Shown: positions 1 to 5,753 of the stretch, one piece after another
Numbering within the stretch: position 1 is the first letter of the stretch
How the letters are laid out: every line of letters starts with the position of its first letter
From: Afipia sp.
Lineage (GTDB): Bacteria > Pseudomonadota > Alphaproteobacteria > Rhizobiales > Xanthobacteraceae
Assembly (NCBI GenBank): GCA_020056155.1
Contig: JAGVII010000434.1
Coordinates: 1-6,596, forward strand
Direction: 5' to 3'
DNA: 6,596 nt
Notes under the pieces: model-generated
What the model was told of the DNA's origin: nothing
Database searches by the model: none
Seen by the model: only the letters and a program-made list of their open reading frames with translations
Program-made: the position numbers and the translations under genes

Positions 1-115
1 ACGGGCAAACCGCAGGGAACAGGTTCGGCACCAGTCCGAACATCGAAACAAAAAAATACAGAGCAACGACGGCTTTCGCCGAACGACGCCGAGGCGACAG
101 GGGAGGACAGGCTAT
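1..115. other. Leader upstream of the ABC ATPase gene; no gene recognised
   Basis: No recognisable coding sequence ends here. The frame of the downstream ATPase is open back to the window edge, but its translation (rich in Arg and Gln) does not resemble an ABC ATPase extension, so I treat it as untranslated. Visible elements are a 6-bp inverted repeat GTTCGG/CCGAAC (23-28 and 36-41, 7-nt spacer), an A-rich stretch at 47-57, and a strong Shine-Dalgarno sequence AGGGGAGGA at 99-107. The promoter may lie here or upstream of the window; I cannot assign convincing -35/-10 boxes. Confidence 0.4.
99..107 (+). promoter_or_regulatory. Ribosome binding site of the ABC ATPase gene
   Basis: AGGGGAGGA lies 8 nt before the ATG at 116. 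It is the reason for choosing this start, although the reading frame stays open further upstream. Confidence 0.75.
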
Positions 116-1183
116 ATGGCGTCCGTGCATATTCACGACGTGCGTAAATCGTTTGGCGGGTTCGAAGTCCTGCACGGCGTGACTGTTCCGATCGAGGACG
201 GCGAGTTCGTCGTGCTGGTTGGCCCTTCGGGTTGCGGAAAGTCGACCTTGCTGCGGATGCTGGCAGGTCTGGAAAAAATCACGTCGGGAACGATCTCGAT
301 CGGTGACCGCGTGGTCAACGACGTTCAGCCGAAAGAACGGGACATCGCCATGGTGTTCCAGAACTACGCGCTCTATCCGCACATGACAGTGGCCAAGAAC
401 ATGGGCTTCTCGCTCAAGCTGCGTGATGCGCCGCAGGACGAGATCGACAAGCTCGTGCACCGCGCAGCCGACATTCTCGCGTTGACGCCGCTGCTTGATC
501 GCTATCCCCGGCAGTTGTCCGGCGGGCAGCGCCAGCGCGTCGCCATGGGCCGGGCCATCGTGCGCGATCCGCAGGTGTTTCTGTTCGACGAGCCGCTGTC
601 CAACCTGGACGCCAAGCTGCGCGTGGCCATGCGCACCGAGATCAAGGAATTGCACCAGCGGCTAAAGACCACGACCGTCTACGTCACCCACGACCAGATC
701 GAGGCGATGACCATGGCGGACAAGATCGTGGTCATGCACGACGGCATCGTCGAGCAGATGGGGTCGCCGCTCGAGCTTTACGATCACCCGGACAACAAGT
801 TCGTCGCGGGCTTTATCGGTTCTCCTGCGATGAATTTCCTCGAAGGCAGACTGGTCGGCAGCAACACGCCTCACGTCGAGACCGCGAATGGCAGCAAGTT
901 GCCGCTGGCGGCCTCCCGCACTGGTCTCGACGGCAAGCCGGTGACCTACGGCATCCGCCCTGAGCATCTGGAATTTGCCGACGACGGGATCGAAGCCGAC
1001 GTTATCGTGGTCGAGCCGACCGGATCGGAAACCCAGATTGTCGCGCGCATCGGCCAGCAGGATCTGATCGCCGTCATTCGCGACCGGCGCCCGGTGAAGC
1101 CGGGCGACAAGGTCAGGCTGCGGCCGATTCCGGCCGCGGCCCACGTCTTCGACAAAGAGACGGGAAAGCGTCTCATCAACTAA
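116..1183 (+). CDS. Carbohydrate ABC transporter ATP-binding subunit (MalK/UgpC type)
   Basis: Cytoplasmic ATPase that would power the importer encoded by the next three genes. All ABC motifs are present in order: Walker A GPSGCGKST (residues 36-44), Q-loop Gln82 in FQNYALYPH, signature LSGGQ (134-138), Walker B VFLFDE (154-159), D-loop after LSNLD, and H-loop His192 in VTHDQ. Residues about 236-350 form the C-terminal OB/TOBE regulatory domain of the MalK/UgpC class, including the family-typical YGIRPEHL segment (278-285). At 355 aa it is full length, and the N-terminus begins as the family usually does, with the first beta strand directly after the start Met. In ATPases of this class (CUT1 family) the C-terminal domain can bind regulators, but none is known here. 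Automatic pipelines often call such proteins UgpC; glycerol-3-phosphate specificity is not implied. It leads the transporter genes, 104 bp before the receptor gene. Confidence 0.95.
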   Translation: MASVHIHDVRKSFGGFEVLHGVTVPIEDGEFVVLVGPSGCGKSTLLRMLAGLEKITSGTISIGDRVVNDVQPKERDIAMVFQNYALYPHMTVAKNMGFSLKLRDAPQDEIDKLVHRAADILALTPLLDRYPRQLSGGQRQRVAMGRAIVRDPQVFLFDEPLSNLDAKLRVAMRTEIKELHQRLKTTTVYVTHDQIEAMTMADKIVVMHDGIVEQMGSPLELYDHPDNKFVAGFIGSPAMNFLEGRLVGSNTPHVETANGSKLPLAASRTGLDGKPVTYGIRPEHLEFADDGIEADVIVVEPTGSETQIVARIGQQDLIAVIRDRRPVKPGDKVRLRPIPAAAHVFDKETGKRLIN

Positions 1184-1238
1184 CGTCAAAAACTAGCGTC
1201 ACAAACGAGGTCACGTTGCTACGTCAAAATCATAGTCA
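1184..1238. repeat. Five GTCA motifs at regular 12-13 nt spacing in the ATPase-receptor gap
   Basis: GTCA starts at 1185, 1198, 1210, 1223 and 1235, giving steps of 13, 12, 13 and 12 nt. Three copies are preceded by C, and copies 1 and 4 share CGTCAAAA, so the block looks like a degenerate tandem repeat of a roughly 12.5-nt unit. It fills most of the first half of the gap, starting directly after the ATPase stop codon. Whether it is a decayed minisatellite or a cluster of protein-binding sites cannot be told from one sequence. Confidence 0.5.
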
Positions 1239-1272
1239 ATAGCCGGCCGAGACAATCAAGAGCCGGTACAAC

Positions 1273-1278
1273 AGGGAG
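1273..1278 (+). promoter_or_regulatory. Ribosome binding site of the substrate-binding protein gene
   Basis: AGGGAG ends 9 nt before the ATG at 1288. With the twin-arginine signal that follows at once, it fixes the start. Confidence 0.7.
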
Positions 1279-1287
1279 AAGTCAATT

Positions 1288-2610
1288 ATGAGCAGCTTCA
1301 CACCAGATCGCCGATCCCTCCTGAAAGGCGGAGCATCCGTGCTTGCGGGCGCCGCTACCATTTCCGCCGACCAGTTGCTTGGTTTCGCCCAGGCCTGGGC
1401 ACAGACCGCGCAGTGGAAGCCGGAGAAGGGCGCCAAGATCAACCTGCTGCGTTGGAAGCGGTTTGTTGAAGCCGAAGACGTTGCCTTCATGAACATCATG
1501 CAGGCCTTCACCAAGGCCACCGGCGTCGAGGTGAATGTTTCCAACGAATCTTACGACGACATCCAGCCGAAGGCCTCGGTTGCCGCAAACACCGGGCAAG
1601 GCCTCGACATGGTGTGGGGCCTCTATTCGCTGCCGCATCTGTTCCCGCAGAAATGCACCGATGTGAGCGATGTCGCCGACTATCTCGGCAAGAAATATGG
1701 CGGATGGGCTCCTTCCGCGAATGCCTACGGCCAGAAGAACGGCAAGTGGATCGGCATCCCCGTCGCGGCCACCGGCGCGCTGATGAACTATCGCATCAGT
1801 TCGATGGAAAAGGCCGGCTTCAAGGAATTCCCGAAGGATACCGCGGGCTTCCTCGAACTGTGCAAGGGTCTCAGCAAGAACGGCACCCCGGCGGGTATGG
1901 CGCTCGGCCACGCATCGGGCGATGCCAACACATGGCTGCACTGGGCGCTGTGGACGCATGGCGGTTACCTCGTCGACAAGAATGACAAGGTCATCATAAA
2001 CTCGCCGGAAACCGCAAAGGCGCTTGAGTACATCAAGGAGCTTTACGGGACGTTCATTCCCGGTACCGCGTCGTGGAACGATTCGTCGAACAACAAGGCC
2101 TTTTTGGCCGGTCAGCTCCACTGCACCTGTAACGGTATTTCGGTCTATGTCGCAGCGCAGGACTCGAACAAGGCGATCGCAGAGGACATGGATCACGCCT
2201 ATATGCCGATCGGCCCGGCCGGCAAGCCGACCGAATTGCATCTGCCCTTCACGATGCTGACCTTCAACTTCACGAAGTACCCGCAGGCCTGTAAAGCGCT
2301 GACGGCATTCATGCTCGAAGCCGATCAGTTCAATCCGTGGGTCACCTCCGCGAAGGGTTATCTGTCGCACTTCCTCAATGCGTACGACAACAATCCGATC
2401 TGGACGCGGGATCCGAAGAACACCAAGTTCCGCGATGTTGCCAAGCGTACGCTGACTCCCGGCGGCCTCGGAACGCTCGGAGAAAACGCAGCGGCGGCGA
2501 TCGCGGACTTCATCGTCGTTGATATGTTTGCGAACTACTGTACCGGACGCGAGGACTTGAAGGGCTCGATTGCCTTCGCCGAACGTCAGGCCAAGCGGCT
2601 GTATCGCTAA
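1288..2610 (+). CDS. Tat-exported carbohydrate ABC transporter substrate-binding protein (family 1)
   Basis: Periplasmic receptor for the importer, 440 aa, the usual length for bacterial family 1 (CUT1-type) solute-binding proteins. The N-terminus is a twin-arginine signal: Arg8-Arg9 in DRRSLLKGG, then a weakly hydrophobic Ala/Gly-rich stretch (about 15-35) and a probable cleavage site after AWA (36-38). The mature part opens with a beta strand (KINLLRWKRF) and a helix ending in FTKATGVEV, the typical start of this fold. The TGQGLDMVWG and GKWIGIPVA segments also fit the family. The mature protein contains several cysteines, including a CTC pair around residues 280-282, but no lipobox, so it should be soluble or held by the permeases. 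Tat export implies folding before secretion. The ligand is unknown; the neighbouring sugar-acid enzymes make a sugar acid, polyol or oligosaccharide plausible. Confidence 0.93.
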   Translation: MSSFTPDRRSLLKGGASVLAGAATISADQLLGFAQAWAQTAQWKPEKGAKINLLRWKRFVEAEDVAFMNIMQAFTKATGVEVNVSNESYDDIQPKASVAANTGQGLDMVWGLYSLPHLFPQKCTDVSDVADYLGKKYGGWAPSANAYGQKNGKWIGIPVAATGALMNYRISSMEKAGFKEFPKDTAGFLELCKGLSKNGTPAGMALGHASGDANTWLHWALWTHGGYLVDKNDKVIINSPETAKALEYIKELYGTFIPGTASWNDSSNNKAFLAGQLHCTCNGISVYVAAQDSNKAIAEDMDHAYMPIGPAGKPTELHLPFTMLTFNFTKYPQACKALTAFMLEADQFNPWVTSAKGYLSHFLNAYDNNPIWTRDPKNTKFRDVAKRTLTPGGLGTLGENAAAAIADFIVVDMFANYCTGREDLKGSIAFAERQAKRLYR

Positions 2611-2676
2611 CTTCCGGCATCGCCGGCGCGGGAAGCCTCGCGCCGGCGGCCTCACGACGCGACAAAGGTTCGAACC
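2611..2676 (+). promoter_or_regulatory. Intercistronic stem-loop after the receptor gene
   Basis: A perfect 10-bp inverted repeat CGCCGGCGCG (2621-2630) / CGCGCCGGCG (2639-2648) encloses an 8-nt spacer. A further G-C and a G-U pair can extend the RNA stem to 12 bp with a four-base loop. No T-run follows, so it does not look like an intrinsic terminator. A hairpin between receptor and permease genes is a known arrangement (for example malE-malF) that protects the upstream mRNA and raises receptor output over membrane subunits; that role is inferred here. A perfect 10-bp palindrome GGTTCGAACC (2667-2676) then abuts the permease ATG and overlaps its Shine-Dalgarno AAAGG (2664-2668). Confidence 0.75.
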
Positions 2677-3636
2677 ATGACCGCGATCCCCGCAAGCGCG
2701 CCAGCAGCGAAGCCTTACGTCAGCAGGCAGTCTGCCTGGCAGCGTCTAGCTACAAATCACAACTGGATCGCGCTCTGGTTCATGCTGCCCGCGGCGGGCT
2801 TTTTGATCCTGTTTCTGGCTTATCCGCTCGGTCTCGGCGTCTGGATGAGCTTTACGGACGTGCGCATCGGCCGCCCCGGCGTATTCATCGGTCTGGAGAA
2901 CTATGAGTGGTTATGGGGAGACAGCGTGTTCTGGCTGTCGGTGTTCAACACGCTTGTCTATACGATCGTCGCCAGCGCCATCAAGTTCGCGCTCGGCCTC
3001 TATCTCGCGCTGCTGCTCAATCGCAGCATGCCGTTCAAGGCGCTGATCCGCGCCGCCGTGCTGATCCCGTTCATTGTGCCCACTGTGTTGTCGGCCATCG
3101 CATTCTGGTGGATCTACGATTCGCAGTTCTCGATCATCTCGTGGTCGCTGACCAAGATGGGCTTGATCAATCAGAACATCAATTTTCTGGGAGACCCGAC
3201 CTGGGCGCGCATCAGCGTCATCATCGCCAATATCTGGCGCGGCGTGCCCTTCGTCGCCATCACGCTGCTCGCCGGCTTGCAGACGGTGTCGCCCTCGCTC
3301 TATGAAGCCGCGACGCTCGACGGCGCGACCAACTGGCAGCGCTTCCGCTACATCACCTATCCGCTGCTGACGCCGATCATCGCCGTTGTCATGACCTTCT
3401 CGGTGCTGTTCACGTTCACCGACTTCCAGTTGATCTGGGCGCTGACGCGCGGTGGCCCGGTCAACGCCACCCATCTGATGGCGACGTTGAGCTACCAGCG
3501 CGGCATTCTCAGCGGACGGTTGGGTGAAGGGGCGGCGATCGCAACCGCCATGATTCCGTTCCTGCTCGCAGCCATCACGATTTCCTGGTTCGGCATGCAG
3601 CGGCGCAAATGGCAGCAGGGGTCCGACAATGACTGA
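2677..3636 (+). CDS. Carbohydrate ABC transporter permease, MalF/UgpA type
   Basis: Inner-membrane subunit of the importer, 319 aa. Hydrophobic segments lie at roughly residues 30-58, 84-116, 122-147, 178-203, 230-256 and 284-306, consistent with six transmembrane helices of a CUT1-type permease. The cytoplasmic EAA loop that docks on the ATPase is clear: EAATLDGA (210-217) followed by F223, I226 and P229, close to the consensus EAA---DGA-----F--I--P. The start at ATG 2677 has AAAGG 8 nt upstream. The first 25 or so residues are an Ala/Pro-rich cytoplasmic tail. The C-terminal tail RRKWQQGSDND lies in a segment repeated 94 bp downstream (3696-3732). The stop TGA (3634-3636) overlaps an ATG at 3629 as ATGACTGA. 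The protein presumably pairs with the permease at 3723-4631. Confidence 0.94.
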   Translation: MTAIPASAPAAKPYVSRQSAWQRLATNHNWIALWFMLPAAGFLILFLAYPLGLGVWMSFTDVRIGRPGVFIGLENYEWLWGDSVFWLSVFNTLVYTIVASAIKFALGLYLALLLNRSMPFKALIRAAVLIPFIVPTVLSAIAFWWIYDSQFSIISWSLTKMGLINQNINFLGDPTWARISVIIANIWRGVPFVAITLLAGLQTVSPSLYEAATLDGATNWQRFRYITYPLLTPIIAVVMTFSVLFTFTDFQLIWALTRGGPVNATHLMATLSYQRGILSGRLGEGAAIATAMIPFLLAAITISWFGMQRRKWQQGSDND

Positions 3637-3666
3637 TCTCATGGCGCCGCTGGAGTCCTGGTTTTG

Positions 3667-3692
3667 CGCGAACGGGGCAAGCCCCGCACGCG
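3667..3692 (+). repeat. GC-rich interrupted hairpin in the permease-permease spacer
   Basis: CGCG (3667-3670) and CGGGGC (3673-3678) pair with GCCCCG (3681-3686) and CGCG (3689-3692). The two stem parts are separated by a symmetric AA/CA mismatch, and the two central bases are AA. It lies in the non-duplicated spacer between the 37-bp repeat copies. It resembles the small GC-rich palindromes common in intergenic DNA of this bacterial group and could be what was inserted or left behind. No T-run follows, so it is not an intrinsic terminator. Confidence 0.55.
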
Positions 3693-3710
3693 GATGGCGC
3701 AAATGGCAGC

Positions 3711-3715
3711 AAGGA
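3711..3715 (+). promoter_or_regulatory. Ribosome binding site of the second permease gene
   Basis: AAGGA ends 7 nt before ATG 3723. It lies in copy B of the direct repeat and supports this start over the in-frame ATG at 3786. Confidence 0.6.
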
Positions 3716-3722
3716 TCTGACA

Positions 3723-4631
3723 ATGACTGATCACGCAGCACATCCGCCAGCCGCAACACAGTCGGCGACCGACAACAGCGAGGGCATGAGTTATCTCGAG
3801 ACGCTGCCCAGCAAGATCGTGACGCTCTATATCCCGCTGTTCATTATGATCGTGGTGCTGCTGTTTCCGTTTTACTGGATGGCGCTGACATCGATCAAAC
3901 CCGACGAACAGCTGATCGACATGGAGACTTACAACCCGTTCTGGGTTGTGCAGCCGACGCTGAAGCACATCCAGAAGCTGCTGTTCGAGACCGACTATCC
4001 GCGCTGGCTGTGGAATACGATGTACGTCGCGGGGGCGGCAACATTCATCTCGATCGTCGCCAGCGTGCTTGCGGCCTATGCAATCGTCCGGCTCCGGTTC
4101 AAGGGCGCGAACGTCGTCAGCGCCTCGATCTTTCTGGCCTATCTCATTCCGCCGTCGATCCTGTTCATTCCGCTCGCGTCGGTGATCCATTCGTACGGTC
4201 TGTTCGACTCGCCGTTGTCGCTGATCCTGGTCTATCCGACGCTGCTGATCCCGTTCTCGACCTGGCTGCTGATGGGGTACTTCAAGACCATTCCCTACGA
4301 ACTGGAGGAGTGTGCGCTGATTGATGGTGCCAGCCGCTGGCAGATCCTGACCAAGATCATCTTGCCGCTGGCAGTGCCGGGGTTGATTTCGGCGTTCATC
4401 TTCTCGTTCACGTTGTGCTGGAACGAGTTCATCTATGCGCTCACGTTCCTGTCCTCGACGCAGAACAAGACGGTCCCGGTCGCCATCGTCAACGAATTCG
4501 TCGATGGCGATATTTACAAATGGGGATCGCTGATGGCGGGTGCGCTGGTCGGCTCGCTGCCGCTGGTCATCCTCTACGCGTTCTTCGTCGAGCACTACGT
4601 GTCTGCGATGACCGGCGCGGTCAAGGAATAG
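3723..4631 (+). CDS. Carbohydrate ABC transporter permease, MalG/UgpE type
   Basis: Second inner-membrane subunit, 302 aa. Hydrophobic segments at roughly residues 33-56, 99-122, 132-158, 162-187, 215-238 and 270-291 fit the six-helix MalG-type fold. The EAA loop reads EECALIDGAS (195-204) followed by ILP (213-215), with Cys in place of the middle Ala of EAA. The PFYWMALTSIKP segment (49-60) after the first helix and the WNEF motif (233-236) are typical of MalG-type permeases. ATG 3723 has AAGGA 7 nt upstream; an alternative ATG at 3786 (residue 22) would remove a polar, Ala/Thr-rich tail and cannot be excluded, since that tail is poorly constrained. The gene is separated from its partner permease by the duplicated junction. 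A palindromic repeat follows 20 bp after the stop. Confidence 0.94.
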   Translation: MTDHAAHPPAATQSATDNSEGMSYLETLPSKIVTLYIPLFIMIVVLLFPFYWMALTSIKPDEQLIDMETYNPFWVVQPTLKHIQKLLFETDYPRWLWNTMYVAGAATFISIVASVLAAYAIVRLRFKGANVVSASIFLAYLIPPSILFIPLASVIHSYGLFDSPLSLILVYPTLLIPFSTWLLMGYFKTIPYELEECALIDGASRWQILTKIILPLAVPGLISAFIFSFTLCWNEFIYALTFLSSTQNKTVPVAIVNEFVDGDIYKWGSLMAGALVGSLPLVILYAFFVEHYVSAMTGAVKE

Positions 4632-4651
4632 TGGCAAGGAAACGAAAAGCC

Positions 4652-4730
4652 CGTCATTGCGAGGAGCGCAGCGACGAAGCAATCCAGCCTTCTCAAGTCT
4701 CTGGATTGCTTCGCTTCGCTCGCAATGACG
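4652..4730. repeat. Dispersed palindromic repeat of the CGTCATTGCGAG/GCAATCCAG family
   Basis: The left arm (4652-4687) and right arm (4701-4730) form a long imperfect inverted repeat around a 13-nt centre. The outer 12 bp (4652-4663 with 4719-4730) and inner 12 bp (4676-4687 with 4701-4712) pair perfectly. Between them the left arm has 12 nt (4664-4675) and the right arm 6 nt (4713-4718), so the stem is asymmetric. I recognise the family from its conceptual translations HCERSEAIQ and SLRAKRSNP, which turn up as spurious peptides in many bacterial genomes. It separates the transporter genes from the enzyme genes. In RNA it could slow transcription or protect the upstream transcript, but it lacks a T-run. 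Confidence 0.9.
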
Positions 4731-4740
4731 ATATTGATTT

Positions 4741-4749
4741 AAGGGGGAG
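4741..4749 (+). promoter_or_regulatory. Ribosome binding site deciding the denD-like start
   Basis: AAGGGGGAG lies 6 nt before GTG 4756 but only 3 nt before the in-frame TTG 4753, which favours GTG 4756. It starts 10 bp after the palindromic repeat ends, so folding of that repeat could influence access to it. Confidence 0.65.
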
Positions 4750-4755
4750 CTTTTG

Positions 4756-5739
4756 GTGCATATTCTTGTTCTCGGCGCGGCCGGTATGGTCGGGCGCAAA
4801 CTTGTCGAACGGCTGACGCGCGATGGCAGGCTCGGCAAATCCGACATCACGCGCCTGACGTTGAAGGACGTTGTTGCTCCGGCAACGCCGAACACGTCCA
4901 TTCCTGTCGATGTCGTGACCTGTGATGTCGCCGAGCAGGCAGCGGTGGCAAAGCTGATAGAAGCAAAGCCGGACGTGATCTTCCATCTCGCGGCAATCGT
5001 GTCGGGGGAGGCGGAGGCGGATTTCGACAAGGGGTACCGGATCAATCTCGATGGCACGCGCTATCTGATCGATGCCATCCGCGCGATCGGCGGCGGTTAC
5101 AAGCCACGCGTGGTGTTCACCTCGTCGATCGCTGTGTTTGGCGCTCCGTTCCCTGAGAAGATCGGTGACGAGTTCTTCACGACGCCGTTGACGAGCTATG
5201 GCACGCAGAAGGCGATCGGCGAGCTTCTGATTTCGGACTATACCCGCAAGGGTCTGCTCGACGGTGTCAGCATCCGTTTGCCCACTATCTGCGTGCGGCC
5301 CGGTTTGCCGAACAAGGCTGCTTCGGGCTTCTTCTCCAACATCATCCGCGAGCCGCTCGCCGGAAAGGAAGCGATCCTTCCGGTGTCCGACGATGTTCGC
5401 CATTGGCACGCGTCGCCGCGCTCGGCTGTGGGCTTCCTGCTGCACGCCGCAACCATGGATACCGGCATCATTGGTCCACGCCGGGCGCTGAGCATGCCGG
5501 GCCTTTCGGCGACGGTCGGCGAGCAGATCGCAGCGCTGACGCGGGTGGCGGGTCCGAGCGTGACGGCGCGTATCAGGCGTCAGCCCGATCCGACCATTAT
5601 CGGCATCGTGGCGGGATGGCCGCGGGATTTCGTCACCGACCGCGCGCTCAAGCTCGGTTTTGCCACGGCCGAAAAGACCTTCGACGATATCATTCGCATT
5701 CATATCGAGGACGAACTTGGTGGCACATTCGTGAACTGA
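4756..5739 (+). CDS. denD: NAD-dependent epimerase/dehydratase-family SDR, D-erythronate dehydrogenase (DenD) type
   Basis: Cytoplasmic extended short-chain dehydrogenase, 327 aa. The Rossmann glycine motif GAAGMVG is at residues 7-13, and Asp38 near the end of beta-2 (TLKDVV) fits NAD preference. HLAAIVSG (77-84) is the central beta-4 region, TSS (122-124) supplies the catalytic Ser/Thr, and Tyr148 and Lys152 in SYGTQK form the YxxxK pair. Segments such as FFTTPLTSYGTQKAIGE and DDVRHWHASPRSAVGFL match my memory of proteins annotated as D-erythronate dehydrogenase, which oxidise the sugar acid to a keto acid; exact substrate use is not proven. GTG 4756 is preferred over TTG 4753 on ribosome-binding-site spacing. 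The kinase gene follows after only 14 bp, so the two are surely co-transcribed. The usual DenD partners (an OtnK-type kinase and OtnC decarboxylase) are not in view, and the neighbouring kinase is a KDG type, so a related sugar acid is possible. Confidence 0.85.
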   Translation: MHILVLGAAGMVGRKLVERLTRDGRLGKSDITRLTLKDVVAPATPNTSIPVDVVTCDVAEQAAVAKLIEAKPDVIFHLAAIVSGEAEADFDKGYRINLDGTRYLIDAIRAIGGGYKPRVVFTSSIAVFGAPFPEKIGDEFFTTPLTSYGTQKAIGELLISDYTRKGLLDGVSIRLPTICVRPGLPNKAASGFFSNIIREPLAGKEAILPVSDDVRHWHASPRSAVGFLLHAATMDTGIIGPRRALSMPGLSATVGEQIAALTRVAGPSVTARIRRQPDPTIIGIVAGWPRDFVTDRALKLGFATAEKTFDDIIRIHIEDELGGTFVN

Positions 5740-5753
5740 CAGCCGGTGCGGTG

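Larger units (their letters stand above)
3629..3730 (+). other. Possible 33-codon mini-ORF linking the two permease genes
   Basis: ATG 3629 opens an uninterrupted 33-codon frame to TGA 3728-3730. It has AGGGG (3617-3621) 7 nt upstream. It starts inside the end of the first permease gene (8-nt overlap ATGACTGA) and stops inside the start of the second (same 8-nt overlap). It ends in WRKWQQGSDND, nearly the same tail as the first permease, because the duplication joins the start frame of copy A to the end frame of copy B. It may be an accident of the duplication, or it may relay ribosomes from one permease gene to the next. A stable peptide product is not claimed. Confidence 0.25.
3602..3732 (+). 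repeat. 37-bp imperfect direct repeat flanking the permease-permease gap
   Basis: Copy A is 3602-3638, spanning the end of the first permease gene; copy B is 3696-3732, spanning the start of the second. They match at 34 of 37 positions with an offset of 94 bp. The three differences are transitions, and in the first permease frame all are synonymous third-position changes (CAG/CAA, GGG/GGA, TCC/TCT). Both copies contain an SD-like purine run and ATGACTGA, the stop-start overlap. The likely ancestral arrangement was a direct 8-nt overlap of the two permease genes; here the junction is doubled with a 57-bp unique spacer (3639-3695). Confidence 0.85.

Noticed and set aside
23..41. Terminator of an upstream gene
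   Set aside because: The stem is only 6 bp and is followed on the + strand by an A-rich run rather than T; the direction does not fit an intrinsic terminator.
662..1189. Long minus-strand open frame opposite the ATPase gene
   Set aside because: It lies opposite a gene with complete ABC motifs; the product is Arg/Asp/Val-rich with no family resemblance, as expected from GC-rich antisense frames.
1282..2655. Minus-strand open frame of 457 codons opposite the receptor gene
   Set aside because: It covers the receptor gene almost exactly. The sense frame has a Tat signal, ribosome binding site and family features; the antisense product is Arg-rich low-complexity shadow.
4652..4730. Intrinsic terminator after the transporter genes
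   Set aside because: The stem is long but is followed by ATATTGATTT, not a T-run, and the sequence matches a dispersed repeat family; at most it attenuates.
4652..4730. CRISPR repeat or IS end
   Set aside because: There is only one palindromic unit, with no spacer array, no transposase and no target duplication visible.
4753..4755. TTG start for the SDR gene
   Set aside because: It is in frame one codon earlier, but only 3 nt from the ribosome binding site; GTG 4756 has better spacing.
3639..5057. Minus-strand open frame of 472 codons across the second permease and the palindrome
   Set aside because: Its product contains HCERSEAIQ from the palindromic repeat and Arg/Gln/Asp-rich shadow sequence opposite a clear permease; not a gene.
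4693..5703. Minus-strand open frame opposite the SDR gene
   Set aside because: It is antisense to a gene with an intact Rossmann motif and YxxxK; it also begins in the repeat-derived peptide SLRAKRSNP.
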